Assembly (NCBI GenBank): GCA_022495005.1
Contig: JAGYXB010001324.1
Span: forward strand, 1,240,001 to 1,304,000
Source of the DNA: Rhyacophila brunnea
Lineage: Eukaryota; Arthropoda; Insecta; Trichoptera; Rhyacophilidae
Direction: 5' to 3'
Length of the DNA: 64,000 nt
Shown here one piece after another: positions 1-15,300 of the stretch; the stretch's first letter is position 1; the number at the start of each line of letters is the position of its first letter. The position numbers and the translations under genes were made by a program. Below the pieces are notes generated by a model. The model did no database searches. It saw only the letters and a program-made list of their open reading frames with translations, and had not been told where the DNA came from.

Positions 1-170
1 TATTCCATTTTATTTTAATAAAATCCCCAGTGTATCATTTGACAGTATGAGTGATAGGATTTACGAAGATCATTTCAGAGCGTTACAATACTCTTATTAA
101 ATATTTTGACGCAGTAATCGTATCATAAAATATTTATTATATAATGGGTCTCGTGAATAAAAATTATTAC

Positions 171-336
171 CTGAACCATTTCCGGGAAATGGAGCAGAAG
201 TGTTTCCGCAATGTCTCTGTTCCCATGATAGCAGGCGACGTAGAGAGGAGAATATCGAGTGACGGGATGAGATCGGCCATCGGCACCTGCAGTCACTAGC
301 GCTCTAACGGCATCGACTAGACCCATTTCTGATGCT
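171..336 (-). CDS. Ankyrin gene exon 5
   Basis: This exon has 166 nt, entering in phase 2 and leaving in phase 0. The acceptor is TTTTATAG/AGCATC and the donor TTCAG/GTAATA. It encodes ASEMGLVDAVRALVTAGADG, then SPLYVACYHGNRDIAETLLL. The next exon is outside the window. Confidence 0.85.
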
Positions 337-3300
337 CTATAAAATGAAACTTGAATTTAAAAGACAACTTGAAAACATTTTCTTTTTAAATTGAATCATT
401 GATGTGATTACTAATGGATAAAAAGGAGGTGATTATGGAATGAGTAAGTGTGATAGTATAAAATTAATTTTCATAAACATAGTGGTTTTAGTAGACAACT
501 ATTTCGGTTGCAACACCATTATCAAGACAATCGAATGCCTAGTTTTATAATGGTGTTACAACAAAAATAACGATCGATTAAAACATAAATATTGTGGAAT
601 GTAATATATAATTTCTTGTTCCTACCGAATCTACACAAGAGATAAGAATGTAAATTCTTATTATTTAAAATTTATCATGTAAAAAAAAATTCATTCTTAT
701 TAGAAAAAAATAAATACCAATAAAAATTCACATCTTTCACTACCTGGGTGAGTGCCTTTATCTATTAACCTTTCGATCTGTCATTTTTGCAAAAAAATAT
801 TAATAACTGCACTATCTGAGGTGTAACATTAATTATTAGCAAGTGCAAGGACAATATTACTAAAAATTTGGATTACTTCTGACCTCAACTATAAATCATG
901 TTAGAAATTGATTTTTAATTACAATATTGGTAGTCCAATTCCGGAACATAGATCGATTGAAGACATGGTAACTTTTAGCATGCCATTGGCATGATTGTAT
1001 GATTGTTTGAAAAAATGAAAATGGTAGGTTTCTTGATGTGATCAGCATTGTCTATTCTAAGAATTAGCTTAGATTTCCTTGCAAACTATTATGTAGTAGG
1101 TATATATGTGTACAAACACTATCTATTTATTTACTACATCTATGTGGAAGCTTGGTAGATGGTGCAAGAGTAACATATTATGGATTGATTGCTTAATCAG
1201 TGTTTTTCAACGTTTTTGAGTTAGTGACACACTTTAAAAATCAATTAATGTTTCGCGACACATCAACGTTATTAATTTTAAAAAAATACAAAAATTGTAT
1301 TTATTGAAAAAATTTCGCGACACGCCAGTATGTTGGATATAAGCATTCATTAAGACATGTGAGTTTGAATCTTACTCTGGGTGTTTTTTAATATTTATGT
1401 TTTAGAGGTTTTATTATAATTTAGTAAATGCAGTAGACGATACACTTGAGAAGACGATGATGAAAGGGGAAATTAAAACACATATTACGTGAATAATAGT
1501 GTGTTGGCTCCGGAAGGGGCCATATTGACGACCAGACCAGCTTCGGGGCCGAGGGCGGCAAGTTGAGGCCGTAGAGGAACCCCGCCTGCCAAAGCAGCTC
1601 GAAGTTCCGCATGCTGGGCTGCTCTGAAACGTTCGCTCTCCTCTGAAAGAAAATAACAAAAAATCTGTCAGAGGGAGATATATAAAATAAAACACAATAG
1701 CTTTTTGGCTCACACAGTATTGAAAGTCCACGTATAATCAAGAGGTAAGGAAACGGATGAAGAAATAGAGGAATCACTATAACATATTATAATTTTTTCC
1801 ACATACTAAATTGCTTATGCACACTATAACTCATGGGCCCCACATCCCGAAGCGGGCCCCCAGGCTAGGATATTTGGCAGTGCCCCCTACCTATCGCTAA
1901 GGATAAAAACAGTGAGACGCTCTACAGTAGCGTTTTTCAAATAGTGTAGGTACGAGGTAAAATTAATGTGTATATATTATTTAGTGTTTTTTTTAATATA
2001 TATTAATAAGTACATCTATTTGAATTATGGAAGAATTGTAACGTACAACCACATAATTTTAAATAATATTATTGAAGGAAAATAGCCGCAGGTGACTTTT
2101 TTGGCTATTAAAGCAAATTTGTGATGCGTGTTTATCTCACTTATCTGGTCGACTCGCCACGCCGGGCCCCTCCTGAACCCGGGCCCCCAGGCTAGAGCCC
2201 TGTCAGCCCCCCCTTATGGGGGCCATGCTATCACTACCACACTGGTATGTCAGTCAACACAGGACCGAAACAAACAATAATAAAAGGACAAGTGACAAAT
2301 GTCTCTTTTACTTACTAACTATCCTATCAAAATATATTTGTAATTTTGTCGAGGATTAACTCTTAGTACGCATACCATGCGCCAATTTTTTTCACAGACG
2401 AGTTCAGATGCGCCATACAACTCAAGCACCTTTTCGGGATAGGGGGAGGATCTGCTTCGCTTAGGGGAGGAAAAGGAATAATTCAAACACGCAATTAAAT
2501 TAAATAATTTATGCCAGTTCAAAAACCACACGTTTATTGAAGCACCAATCTACAATAGGCAGAAATGATTTCTTGGACGAGAGAGTGATCGCTGTCATGG
2601 ACCCCGCTGATGGTGCTACAGCTGCCGGAGAGTCTCGTTTGGTGAAGATAACTCTGGACCACAGTTGTTGGATGTGATCAGAGAGAGAGAGCTCTGAGCG
2701 GGATGGAGCACTGAGAGCTTTTGAGTGTTTGGATTTCGCTAGTCTTTGTTACTAAGAGCAGCAGAGAATTCTTCTAATTTGAATCAGTTATTCGCGACCT
2801 TGCTTCTCTTTCATGCACACACACTGTTCACATCCTACAATTGTAAACTGTTAAAAATGGGACGAACTAATGAGTAATAAGGCTGTATGACTTGAACTGA
2901 GAGCACCAGGTGTTGAAAATATGAAGATGGATTCAGTTATGGCGCCTACTTCAAAAGAATAAGTAGATGCAAAGATGCCACTTGTAATCATCCAATGCGC
3001 CACGGTTTGGCCACCACTGTTCTACACCAATGAGTCGTTTTATCAAAATATCACTTACGCCTTTTCGTCTCAGAAAAAAACATTCTTCTTTTGATCTGTG
3101 GAGGTTTGCATTAACACATTTTTGTTTTTATGAGAAATGAATGTTAGCTACTTGCTCAACCTATTAGGTCCACACTCTGACTCCAAACATAAATTGAAAA
3201 ACAATATGCGATCAAGATCGCCAGATCAAGGATTCGAACCTGGGATCCACGCCATTATAAGCCGACACTGTCGAAAATAAACGGAAAAATTATTAGGGCA

Positions 3301-6300
3301 CTATAACTACAAGTTATCAAGCGGGTACCAAAACTAAAAGGAAAATATGTAAAAAATGTCATAGGGTACCCTACCCAGGAGCACGGAATTTTTTCGTTTG
3401 ATTCGATTTGACACTATTATAGACTTGGGTTTCATTTTCAATTTAGAGCACCCGCACCGTTACGAGTAGACATCTACGAAATGAATATACGAATATAATA
3501 TTAGAATAATATACTGTAGCCTTGTAGGTTGGTATATTGTCGCTATTTTTTAGTTTACATTATTGTCTATCTCCATATTTTCCGCAATTGCGGTTATGGA
3601 TAATTAATAAATTGTAATGGCGAGTATGTATGTGGCAGTGACGAAGAGTGCCTGTTGAAGGAATGTAGGCTGTGGTAGGTAACAAAAGAGGTAATATTTT
3701 ACTGTGTTGGATCCTAAGATCATAAATTATTGGCCTCCACTAAGTGGAGGTTGTGTACATTTTTAAGCCACTTGCTCAACCTATTAGGTACACGATCCAA
3801 GGATACATATTGAAAAACAATATATGAATTTAAAGACCCGGGATTCTATCCCGAGACCTACGATATTATAAGCCGTCGCCGTAACCGCTCGGCCATCGTT
3901 AGTATGGACAGCCATATTTACGGGAATTAAATTTGAATTTTGTTTCATCTCGAGTATTTTACTGTTACAATTTATTGAATATAAAATATTATATTGTACT
4001 TTTCAAAAACATGTGATAAATATTTTTTTCATATTTTTCATCACTCTTTCCGATGTTAGGAGTAAGTTTAATTAAAAAATATAATTAAGTAGGTACTTAA
4101 CTATTTTTCAAAAATCGCTGTGACCAGAGTTTGGACGGTAACCTTCTAAAAAGCTATATTTTAATGATAAAAATATTCATAAAATACAACGTAAATAATT
4201 TTGACTTCCAATAGACACTCATTTTATATAGGTATATATATTTTTAAATCTATAAGAATTTTAGTTACATACATATTGATACGTACATATTGATTATTTA
4301 AAATGAAAAGTATCGGTGAAATGTATGAAATTGCAGTTGTTATGCATTACGGTTAGGTTTTTTTAGTTTTTTAGAGAATATTGTGTTGACGCACATATGA
4401 AGATTATAATACACATCTATCTATGTATGGATATATATATATCTTCATAATGAAGTTTACTCGGTGTTCAAACTGATGATGGATCGCGAACTATTGGGAA
4501 GCTTTTTTCAATTTTGTGGGGTAATGATAATTACACGTGAAGCATTTTTTGATTCTAGCTAGTTTTTTCACAGTTTAGTTATAAGTTGCGATCCAAATAA
4601 AAAATGCAAGGTACATATTATTACGCATGATACGTGCACTACAATTTATAAACAGCTGATCTAGATTAGGGATGACGAACCTTTGGAAAGTGCACCAAAC
4701 TATAAGCAGAAATCTTTTACTGAATGGTGCATCGTAAGCTTAGCAAACAAGCTTAGGTATGTACCTATCATATAGATTTAATTATATTCTAAATTTGCAT
4801 AGGTAATATACAAAAAATACAATTTAGTAAGACATTTGATGTTGTATTTTTACGGTTTATAATTGGAGATTTCTAATAAACTCGCGTCAGTCAAATCATT
4901 ATCAAGAGTATCAAGACTATGTCTTACTTTCGATTTGATATAATTCATCGTCGACAATAATTGTTCGCAATCATGCTGAACAGAAGAATTTTTATTAAAT
5001 TAACATGTATGGAGTAATGAGTTCACCTTCATCATTTACAAACATTTTAATCGGACTCTCCAATAATATTACTTTTAATTATTCATAGTCTTTTTACTAA
5101 AAGTACATCGCTCGCCATCCATGGTGTAAGTAGACTGTGGATTCCAGTTTCCAGTAGTAATGTATTTGAAATAAATAATTGTATGATATAAATAGAAATT
5201 GTTCTTTGCGGTGAATGTGGTCAAAATCCATATTTCAAAATATTGCACCGACGTTCCTTGTCACATTGTCTACTGATCTAATCATAGCATAATATTATTA
5301 TTTCGTGCAGATTATAAGATAAATAAATTAAAACATATCATGTTACGCCTCCCACGAAGAAACCGCAGTTTGCAGATTCATATTTTGACACATTTTATAA
5401 CACTAACTTTCACACAATTTTTATATAAAAAAAAACCAACGTACTTGAATTATTCCTCGATTATACACATGTACAAATATAGAATGTAGAGTGTTGGCGC
5501 CGCAGGCGCACATTTTGTATTCTATCAGAAATTGTATTATTCGCATCCACCTTAACGGCCCGCATGCTCAGCGTACGTCAAAATGGTAAATCTTGCCCAT
5601 TTTTTGAATAATAAAATGCCTAATTCTTGTCAAATTTGGGATCACAGAGATTGTCAATATAATTTTTTATTGTAAATATTTTACTATAATAATATCGACA
5701 TAAATTTTACTAATTGTTTTATAAATGCTTTTAAAAATTAATAAATATAAAAAATCTTAACACCACTTCACATGGACGTACTGAAATATGACTATATTCT
5801 AAAACATTAGAGCGAGAGGTTTAAAAGAATACTATTTTATGTAATAAAGATACTTTAAGCAGTCATCAAATGTTTAAAATAAATATAAATGATAACAAGG
5901 CTTCAAAATTATGGAAATAGATTATTTACAGCGTTTAAGGAATGTCCAGGATCATGCTTTGAAAATAGCATAAAAACTCCATTTCGACATGCTGAGCATG
6001 TGGGCCGTTAAATAGTCTAAATTAGAAATACTACCATACAAAGGCATTAAGTGTTAAAAGCTGATGATTTAAAGTTATTACTCTACTAACAGCTGCAACA
6101 GATTAAATTTCAAATTACACTGATTATCGTGAGTATGTAAATTTCTATCGATAAACCAAAAAAGCACTTGTTTTATATATTTCTGTATTTTTGCGGGCGG
6201 TTTATCTAGGGGGATTGTCCAGGCGGTATTGACGAATGGTACGGGCGCATTTGGTTTCCAAAATAATTTTTAAGTTGCACCTTTTTCGCAAACGAACGTT

Positions 6301-9300
6301 TTCGAATTGCCGAGGTACCCCTCAACAGGTTCACGGAATAACAGGGTTCCACGGATCCCTTGTTGGGAATCAGTTGCATATTATATGCATACGTTATTAA
6401 AATAAAATATAACGACGAAATCACCGACTTGCAAGATAAATATTATTTACATAATAATAATATAATCTTTCCATTAGACTGGGTTTCGAGAGAAATTTTG
6501 TAAGAAAAATATCTCGAGCAAAAAATATGGAACGATGCTAAATTTATGCAATATTAAAAGTGAGAAGGTGAATAATAAATGAGATGAGATGGTACCGACT
6601 ACCGGGTAGGGAACGTGTGTGGGGAGCTGCAAGATCTTTGTGATAAAGCCATCCATATTCAAATTTAATAAATAAGGAAAGTAGTAAGTATGTCATTTTT
6701 GAAGATGTAGTGTGGCAACATAATTATAAATGTTTAATTAGGGGATTGTAATTACACATGCGGGTCTATTCTATACACAATGCAACTATCGAACGCTAAA
6801 GTGATAGTATTTATTACATATTTGTATTGAGGTATTATACTTGTTACAATAAGTTAGCCGTCTAAACAGACAAAACTGTTTATCTCGCTCTAAATTTTAT
6901 CACAGCCATGAGAGGTGCTGTTAAAATATAGCACTTATTGCAACAATTACAACCAACTTCTTGTAATTGTTACAATAAGTGCTAATACTTTGATACAAAC
7001 CTACCCTAGTTAGCGGCCGAAAGCAGCCTTGTGTATAGAATAGACCCGAAGGAGTCGAATAATCGCCCAGAGGGTTTCAAATTATAACATAGCATTGGTG
7101 GCAGGCGGCTCTTGTGGTGCAGTGCGTAAGGTGCTTGCCTTCCACCCGAGAGTTCTGGGTTCAATTTCTGGTGAGGACACAACATTTATGTGTTTTTCTC
7201 AAAGTCTGGGTGTATGTGATTGTTCAAAATTACTAACAACCACCTTGTACGAAAAAGCAGGGACATGCTTATTAATAATTCTAAAAAAAAACATAGCATT
7301 GGTTAAATGATGTTTTTATTGTTTGCTAATGACTTGAAACTTTTTTTTGGAATTTGTTACCATGAACGATTTTCTTCAGCTTCAGCTTGATATAATAGAC
7401 TGTATCAATATCTATATATTATGAAAGGGAGACGTAACAAACTTGATTTCAATATTGATAGATGCAGTCTTTTATTGTTTACTTAGAGCCTAACGTGTGT
7501 TGATTTTTTTCAATATTCGATGCATGGCAGAGTTCTTTTGAGAAAATCATCTGTAAGAGATCAAGGAATTATGTTTGACAGTAAACTGGCCATAATATGG
7601 TTACCATTTTGTAAAAAGGCACTATATCTTGGGCTTCGTTTTGCGTACTTCCGCGTCTTTTCGGATGTTACGGTGTTAAAATTCTTTATAATTTATTAGT
7701 TCGCAGCAGAGTGGGTTTATTATCTGGGCACCGCATCAGTTGAAGTGGAGAGGGCTAAGAAGAAATTATTGGTTAGGCTGTATTGATACGTGACTTTATT
7801 TGATTAAATTTCTCTAAGGTATGCTTACATAATGAAGTCTAAAAGTCAGAAGGAATTTCTATTTAGCTACATACTTAATAGTGTTGATCTCTGTGTCCCA
7901 TATAACTATCTTAGAAATCGGTAACAATAGTTGTTCGTTCTCGCAAAGTGCAGAACTAACTTGCCATTGGAAATGCCAATTGGGCTGGCAAAAACTTTTT
8001 TCAACCAAATCACTTATGTGACGATGAGTTTAGGTGGACGTTATTTTATAAAACCTTTAAATAGGGTGTAGGTACCTACTTAACTAGTTAGGCGTAATTT
8101 AATGTAAGTACTTTATAATTTTTGTACTTACCTACTGTTTATACTCGTTTGATACTGTTTAATACTATTTATTTGTTTTTTTTCATGTCATGTTGTGAAT
8201 GTCTTGAATTTGCATAATTCACCACAGTACATGTGCATGTATTTACTTGCACCAATAGTGTGTATTTTTAGACTATCGCGATTTATACGTAAAAGTGCTG
8301 ACTGTCTCGACAATCTTATTTTTTAAGAGTAAACGAGACGTGATGTTATGATTTTATAGTAGGTACTATTTGACAGGTCGTGAAAATCGGTTAACCTCAA
8401 AATGAGTCTGCGCGGTGTACTTCGTTTTTTTACCGGCAGGTTCGCTACTATCATGGAATATCTGCGCCAACTCTGTCCCGTGAAAGCAGCTTCTGAACTT
8501 ATTTGATTAATGCTTGCAATCTTGTAATTTGCACGATAATACGTGTTTACACGTGTATTTTTTGTTATGGCCACGATAATACATACTGCCAGCAGTAATC
8601 CATGCACGTGTATACGGGGTATTATTCATTATATTTGATGTATTTATGTATAAATTTTAATCAATGTCAACGTATAGAATTAACTAAAAGGACGGAAAAT
8701 ATAATACCTACTAAAAATCAATCAAACTTATAAATTAATTAATAAATTACACCTATTAGAGAATTAGAGTATAACTATATAACTAATTAATACTCAATTA
8801 ATACATTCAATTTTATTTTACGCTCTGATAATTATTGTATTATTATGGGGCCTTAAAAATCTATCATTATGACGTACTTATATGTTTATTTTCATAAACA
8901 TACCTACATACATAAAACGCAAATAAAGACAATAATTGTATAAGTAGCATTTTTGAATTCCAGTTAAAAAATGAGTTAAATTTATTGACAGCGACACTGT
9001 CAGATCAAATCATGTTCTTTAAAAATGTTAATGACTACGTGCATACTTACCTAACGTAGGTAACTCAATGTCAAAACTAATTTAATTGACAAGAACAAGT
9101 TATATTTTAGTTAATACCTACGTACTTATGCGCATTCTCGTTGATATTATATTACGTTGGTATTGAAATATTTGGTTAATAGTTCCTTATAATATGTACA
9201 AACATATTATTTAAATATTGTCTTTATTCAAGACAAGATAGTAATACTCTCATTCCTAGTTGATGATACAAATAAAATTAGTAGGGACATCACAATACGC

Positions 9301-12300
9301 AAGTTATTCCCAACCTTTTTTTGTTCGGCGGAGCTCTTGAAGCGGCCTGTAAATCTCGGGGAACTCCCACCTCATTGTCACCTGTCTTATTAGGGTACAA
9401 ACGGGCAATTTACAAAATGTACGTGTAAATCAGTAGACAGTGGCCTACATTGACAACTTGTCACCCAATACCATCCCATACTATTTTCAATCTCACATTC
9501 GAAATCATTATCTACTATCTATATTTATTTATACTATATTTTGCGCGGCTAGTTTAACTGAATATATGAAAATAATATTTTTGAAATTCTGATATACCCA
9601 CACCTACCTACCCACAAATATTAACCATCCGTTGGCGTTGCAGGTGAAAAATCCGCCATCTATACGGAATCTATTGTAAAAAAACCAATCCCTTAGAATG
9701 GCCCTAACCACAGAACAGATTAATTTTGTGTTTCATGGCCCTAACCAACGGATGACTTGCTTAGGATGGAACGATGTTCGAACCATTGTAAATATCCAGA
9801 TGGTATCGAAAAATAATATTACTACATATTAAGTATTTGGTGCATACATTAAAGTTGAGGTGATTTATTCGCCTGCGACGCTATTTTTCTTCCCATTCCA
9901 TCTCTAATAAAAAAGCTTCAACGAACAACTGATCACATGAAACAAAACTATAATATTTTATCATTGTATAATATGTGATTGTACAGTGGTACATGACGAG
10001 AGGTACATATTATTACCTTTGCGCAAAATTACCTGGTGGTCAATATTTAAGTAAAGTTATACTAGTGTGCGAACTGATTATTAGTGAAATATAATAATGA
10101 ATGCCACCAGTCACTACTGATAATATGAAATTATATTACAATAATTAGGTATAATAACTATTTATGTAAGTAATTGCTACTCATATTATACCTTCTAGTT
10201 TTGTTGTAATACTAATAAGAAGTAACAATACAATTGTCATATAACATAGAGATTCACAATCGATGTGCCGCGAATGATTGGGAGTAGGGATTCCAATTCC
10301 GGGATCCCGAGCTATTTTCGATACCTATGAATCCCGGGATTGATAAACATAATCCCGGGATTTCGGGATTGATTTTTTTATCAATTTTTATGGAAAATAA
10401 AATAAAAGTGAAAATATAACAGAAAAAATATTTTTAATAAAAAATAACTACATTAGAAATAAACTGAGTTTGAATGAAGTTTGATTTATACCCATGTGTA
10501 GGTAGCCGATTCATTTTATTTTTTCACATAAATTATTAAAAATGAGAAAGATTGGAAAAAAACAATGTTTCGCACTTTTACCAAAGTAATTCCACCATGA
10601 TATCATACGTTTTCCGGCAGTTTTATATTTGGCTGACTAATTAGATTTATGAAGCGGAAAGGCCATACGTACGCCATGATTATTTGCTTTACTATTTTAA
10701 ATCTCGCTAATCCATTCAGTATGTTCTTACTATCAGAAACAGCAATCTCATATTAAATTCACATTATTATTTATATTACAATATTATTTACTCCATTAAA
10801 CTTGTGTATTTCCAAGATTGAACGTATACAATATAAATGTCTTAAATAGAATAAATTATACTAGATTTATTTTTGACCAATTTTATCAATGTTCTTTGTA
10901 AATATAACAATTTTATATTAACAATGGAAAAAAATGCCAATCCCGGGACCAGGGATTGTCAAATTGTAATCCCGAAATCCCGGGATCAGAATTTTGGCTC
11001 GGGATTGGAATCCCTAATTGGGAGGTAGTGTCGCGCAGAGTAAAACTCGAGCATTTAGGATAGTGTTTTTCCACCTTCAAATCGGCACATTTGAACCTTT
11101 ACCAAACTACCCCGGAACACCAAGTATCGATATAATATTACACATTAGATATGACGTTCCACCTAAAGAGAGTGCGACCCAAACAAAGACCACGTAGGTA
11201 TTTCGTGTAGGTCAAACAATAAGTGAGATATCTCACGTCCTTAATTAGATGTATCATTTTTAAAGTTTCACATCTCAAAAGGCAAAATATTGGCAGAAGT
11301 AATGTTTGTATTGGATATATAATTTGCAAAAATATCAATAAAAAAAGCGGACACATAATAAATATATAAATGAATAAAACGTTTTAATGATTTTTTTGGC
11401 AAAAACAAATTTCGCCTTGATAAAATGTAAGTATACAAATATAAAATTAATGCAAAATTATGCTTGATGCATGTTGCAGAGATGTTTATTTTTCGGTCGT
11501 ATGGTCGACACTGACGACGATTGTTAATATATTTAGCGACACACTAAGGCCCGTTTCAGACGGGACACCGGTGTCGCGCTCGTATATAATAAGGAGGCCT
11601 TTGTATTCGAATAAAAGGGTCTTTGTGTTATGTTTATGAACGCCCCGAGCTAATGAGTCAAAGCGTGTATGGTACATTCTCGTGTATGGTACGGCCGCTA
11701 CATTCTCAAGCCGCCGATACACATGTTTTTATGACCACAGCCAGTTTTATGTTCTAATTTATATCGCGAAATTATGCGTTGACTCATTAGCTCTGGGCGT
11801 TCATAAACATAATACAAAGGCACCTTTATTCGAATACAAAGGCCGTCTATATTATATCGAGCGCGACACCGGTGTCCCGTCTGAAACGGGCCTAAGGCAC
11901 AAAGATTTAAAGCCACTGGTGTATGTAGTCAACGCCGTACGATTCGTTATATTTGGTGGAATGAAATTGATATTAACATTATTGTTTAGCGTTTAAATAA
12001 TTGATTATGTAGCATTTAACTTTGCAATTACATACTTATTTCAATGACAGTGCAATTTACGTTAGGTATGTTTTACATTTATTTCATAATAAAACAAAAA
12101 TAAAGCAATAATATGCATTATTATCCACTATCAATAATACTTACTTGTGTACCAATTTTCAAGTCTCTGAGTACATGGGAAACAGGCGAAAATTCAGCGA
12201 GATAAAAAAGTAACGGAAAAAAGTTGCTTATCTTTTTGAAGTTATACTTCTTTAGGCGCGTTTGGAAAATCAGATCAAAGTGTATTTTTGGCGTGTGACA

Positions 12301-15300
12301 TGTAACACATAATTTATTTTTTCACACAAAAATGAACGCACTCGATTGGATTCGAACCATCAATTGTTCGGTTATCAGCCGAACGCACTATCATTACGCC
12401 ACAGTATGATACTCCAATCGTGACGATTATAAAGCATTATATTATAGTTTAGAATTGTTCCGTTGTCTAGGCAGCGAATTTATTATTGTCGGCCATTTGC
12501 CATTCCTTACGTAAACAAACTATTAGACGTCATAGTGACAGTTGTTACTTTAAAAATAAAAACAACGATAAACAATTATATAATTTAGTAATATAAGTTA
12601 AAGTGTATAGAAATAAATCAACGGCCTTCCAATAAGCGGTCCTTTTTCTTGAGTGCGTAATTTAACAGGATAATTAAGAGCTAGTCGAAGAATCTAGGTT
12701 ATCACTAGTTTTGTTTTTGTTTTGTTACGCCAAAGACGTATAACTTCTAACGCGCGTACGTAAGTACACACACCGATATTTTAAAATTATGGAGTAGATT
12801 GTGTTACTAATTACAAAAAAAATCTTCATCACAAGGAATTCTGTTTGCTTATTTTTATGGGTGGCATTTGTAAAACATGTTAATTTAAGAAGTCGAACAA
12901 ACTGATAGGCAGGTACATAAGTTTTCTTTAGTGTACAGCACACGTTTGTTATAATTTGTGTGTCGTGACGTGAAAAAGGTTGGGAAGCACTCAGCTAACA
13001 GACAAGCATATTTACTTATTATTAGAGTATTTACAATAATAAACAAATGTATACTCTTAATATTTAGTTCATGTTTACAAGATAATAGCGAAACTAAAGT
13101 CTAAGATAACGAGAATCGTAGCTTTTAGAAGATTTCAAAGACAGACTCATCATCATTGTTAGTTTGAACTCTGAATGAATCCAATGGCGAATATTTTCGC
13201 AGTAAGTAACTATTTCTAGATCCAGTGACCTCTAGGTCTACTTTCCGGCTATTTTATAATGTGCTACCTCTAAGCATCGCATGACCTGCCTACCACCACA
13301 GGATGTCACTGATTACGCCCCGAGTACATAGGAGAGACATGGTTTACAAACTAAAAATATAAAATTGTATGTAGGTCGATTGATAGGCGAATACTGAATA
13401 AAGCAGTGGCGAAGGGTGGAGGTAGGCTGTTAAGATCCGACATAAATAGTGCATAATAAACTTTGTTAGTCATACGTATTTGTTTTCATTGGACTAAGCC
13501 TACAATTTACAGATTGTATAGGTTAGAAAAAATCAATTAACACTGCGAAAACCAGCCCATAGTAAGTAATAGTCAAAAAATAATCGTCTATCTATAAAAT
13601 ATCTAAACTTATATCATTAAGTCGTACATAACTTTGGATATTTTATGGACAGAATAATATTTTTCATCCAATGACTATTATTATAGTTTGGTTTAGGCAG
13701 GGCTTAATGAATTTAAAAAAAAATAACCAACAATATGTGTAATATGTGTAATCGAAAACAAATACCTAAGTATGAACAAAAAAGTGTGCACTATTTTGTC
13801 GAATCGCCCATAATCAAAACTATTATGGTTTGGTTTAGGCAAGGTTTAATTGATTTTTAAAAACTAACCAACACATCTGTAAATTGTAGTCTTAGTTGAA
13901 TAATACGAATGACTGACAAAGTTTAATGTGCACTATTTATATTGGATATTAACAGCCTACCTCCACCCTTTGCCACTGGAATAAAGTATACATTGAATGC
14001 GTTGAATTCGTTTATGTATGAATAGGTATAAATCACTAGGTACCTAGTAATTTTGTTGAAGAATACAATATACTCACTAATTAATAATAATTGGAAGCCT
14101 TCCAAATACTCGGTCCTTAAAATGGATAGGGTGTGAGGAACTATAGAGTTGTGATCACAGAAAAGAGTCTGAGTTCCCTGGTTGTGATAAACACGTAGAC
14201 TTTTATAGACTGACGAGAAGAGTTGCAGATAGGTACGGACGGTACAGTAGGTAGGTATGTGTTACGAATTATACATATAACTAGTAGGTACCTATAATTA
14301 ACTATATTTATTATATTATTATCATTGTTATTTTAGAGCGACACCGTTTTTGGTTATTGTAAACTTCAAAGATATCGATAAAAACCGCAAAAGCTGTAGT
14401 ATTTTACAACGTTTTTCTTAGCTCGTATTCTTATTTGTCCGGTGGTTCTTTGTCCGGTACAAATCTTGCAATCGATTTTTAACTAACTTCCCGACTAGCT
14501 AGACATTGAAACTTTTAGAATATATCAGAACACGATGCCAATGCATTTTTTTAATACTTTTAGCTATCTTTAAGTAGAATTGAATTCATTTTCAGTTAAT
14601 TCTGTTTTGTATGAAAAGTTATTTCAACACCATTATTGGTTGCTAGGGTCTGGGGTCCTAGCAACTAAATTATTAATATATATGTGCGTTACTATGGAAA
14701 TCAATATGACATGTCAAGTACAATTTTTTTTGATCATTTAAGCTAGTCAAGTCAAGTTTACAAGTTTATATGATTCAACAGAATTTAAAAACGTTGTAAG
14801 TATATAAAAAGTTCTTTTTATCTTATAATTATTTATTTATAAAATATTAACGATTAATTGAAAACATAAATAAATGTCGAAAAGCACAGGTAAACAGCTG
14901 ACTCGTGAAATTATTACAACCTTGAATGATATTGGAACCCGTGTAATTTCCTTGACGAACAGCTTTTTATACAGTAATCTGTGGCTTTGTTCAATTCCAA
15001 CAAAAAATATCAGTCACTACTTTACCACAAGCGGAATCAAAACCATGTAGGAAACAATTTTTAAATTAAGCAGGATGACAATTTTTCAACACATTTTCGT
15101 AACAACAGTTTCAGTCAATTCTTCGTGGAAAGACACAATAAATGGGTACTTACAATAGATCCAAATAATATCCTTCCTTACAATGGCTCTATATCACAAA
15201 TCGAGACATGGCCTCTTAAATTCTTATCTTCCATTCTTCATTGTCTCATGTCAGTCCTTCCTCCTTGTCCTTGTGTCATGCATATAGTGGACATAAGAAA

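Noticed and set aside
1414..1777. Two 105-118 codon ORFs over ankyrin exon 4
   Set aside because: They are in frames that do not match the phases of exons 3 and 5; the third frame does.
4671..5120. Possible hAT element with ends GGATGACGAACC
   Set aside because: The inverted match is weak and no 8-bp duplication is visible.
8323..8607. 94-codon minus-strand ORF with hydrophobic start
   Set aside because: No family feature; it overlaps the small plus-strand ORF and is in ordinary intron.
11682..11996. 104-codon ORF across the Harbinger-like element
   Set aside because: It crosses palindromic arms and has no domain; composition is that of the repeat.
12337..12408. Functional tRNA-Ile gene
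   Set aside because: The acceptor stem pairs poorly and the T-stem has an extra base, so only a tRNA-like relic is claimed.
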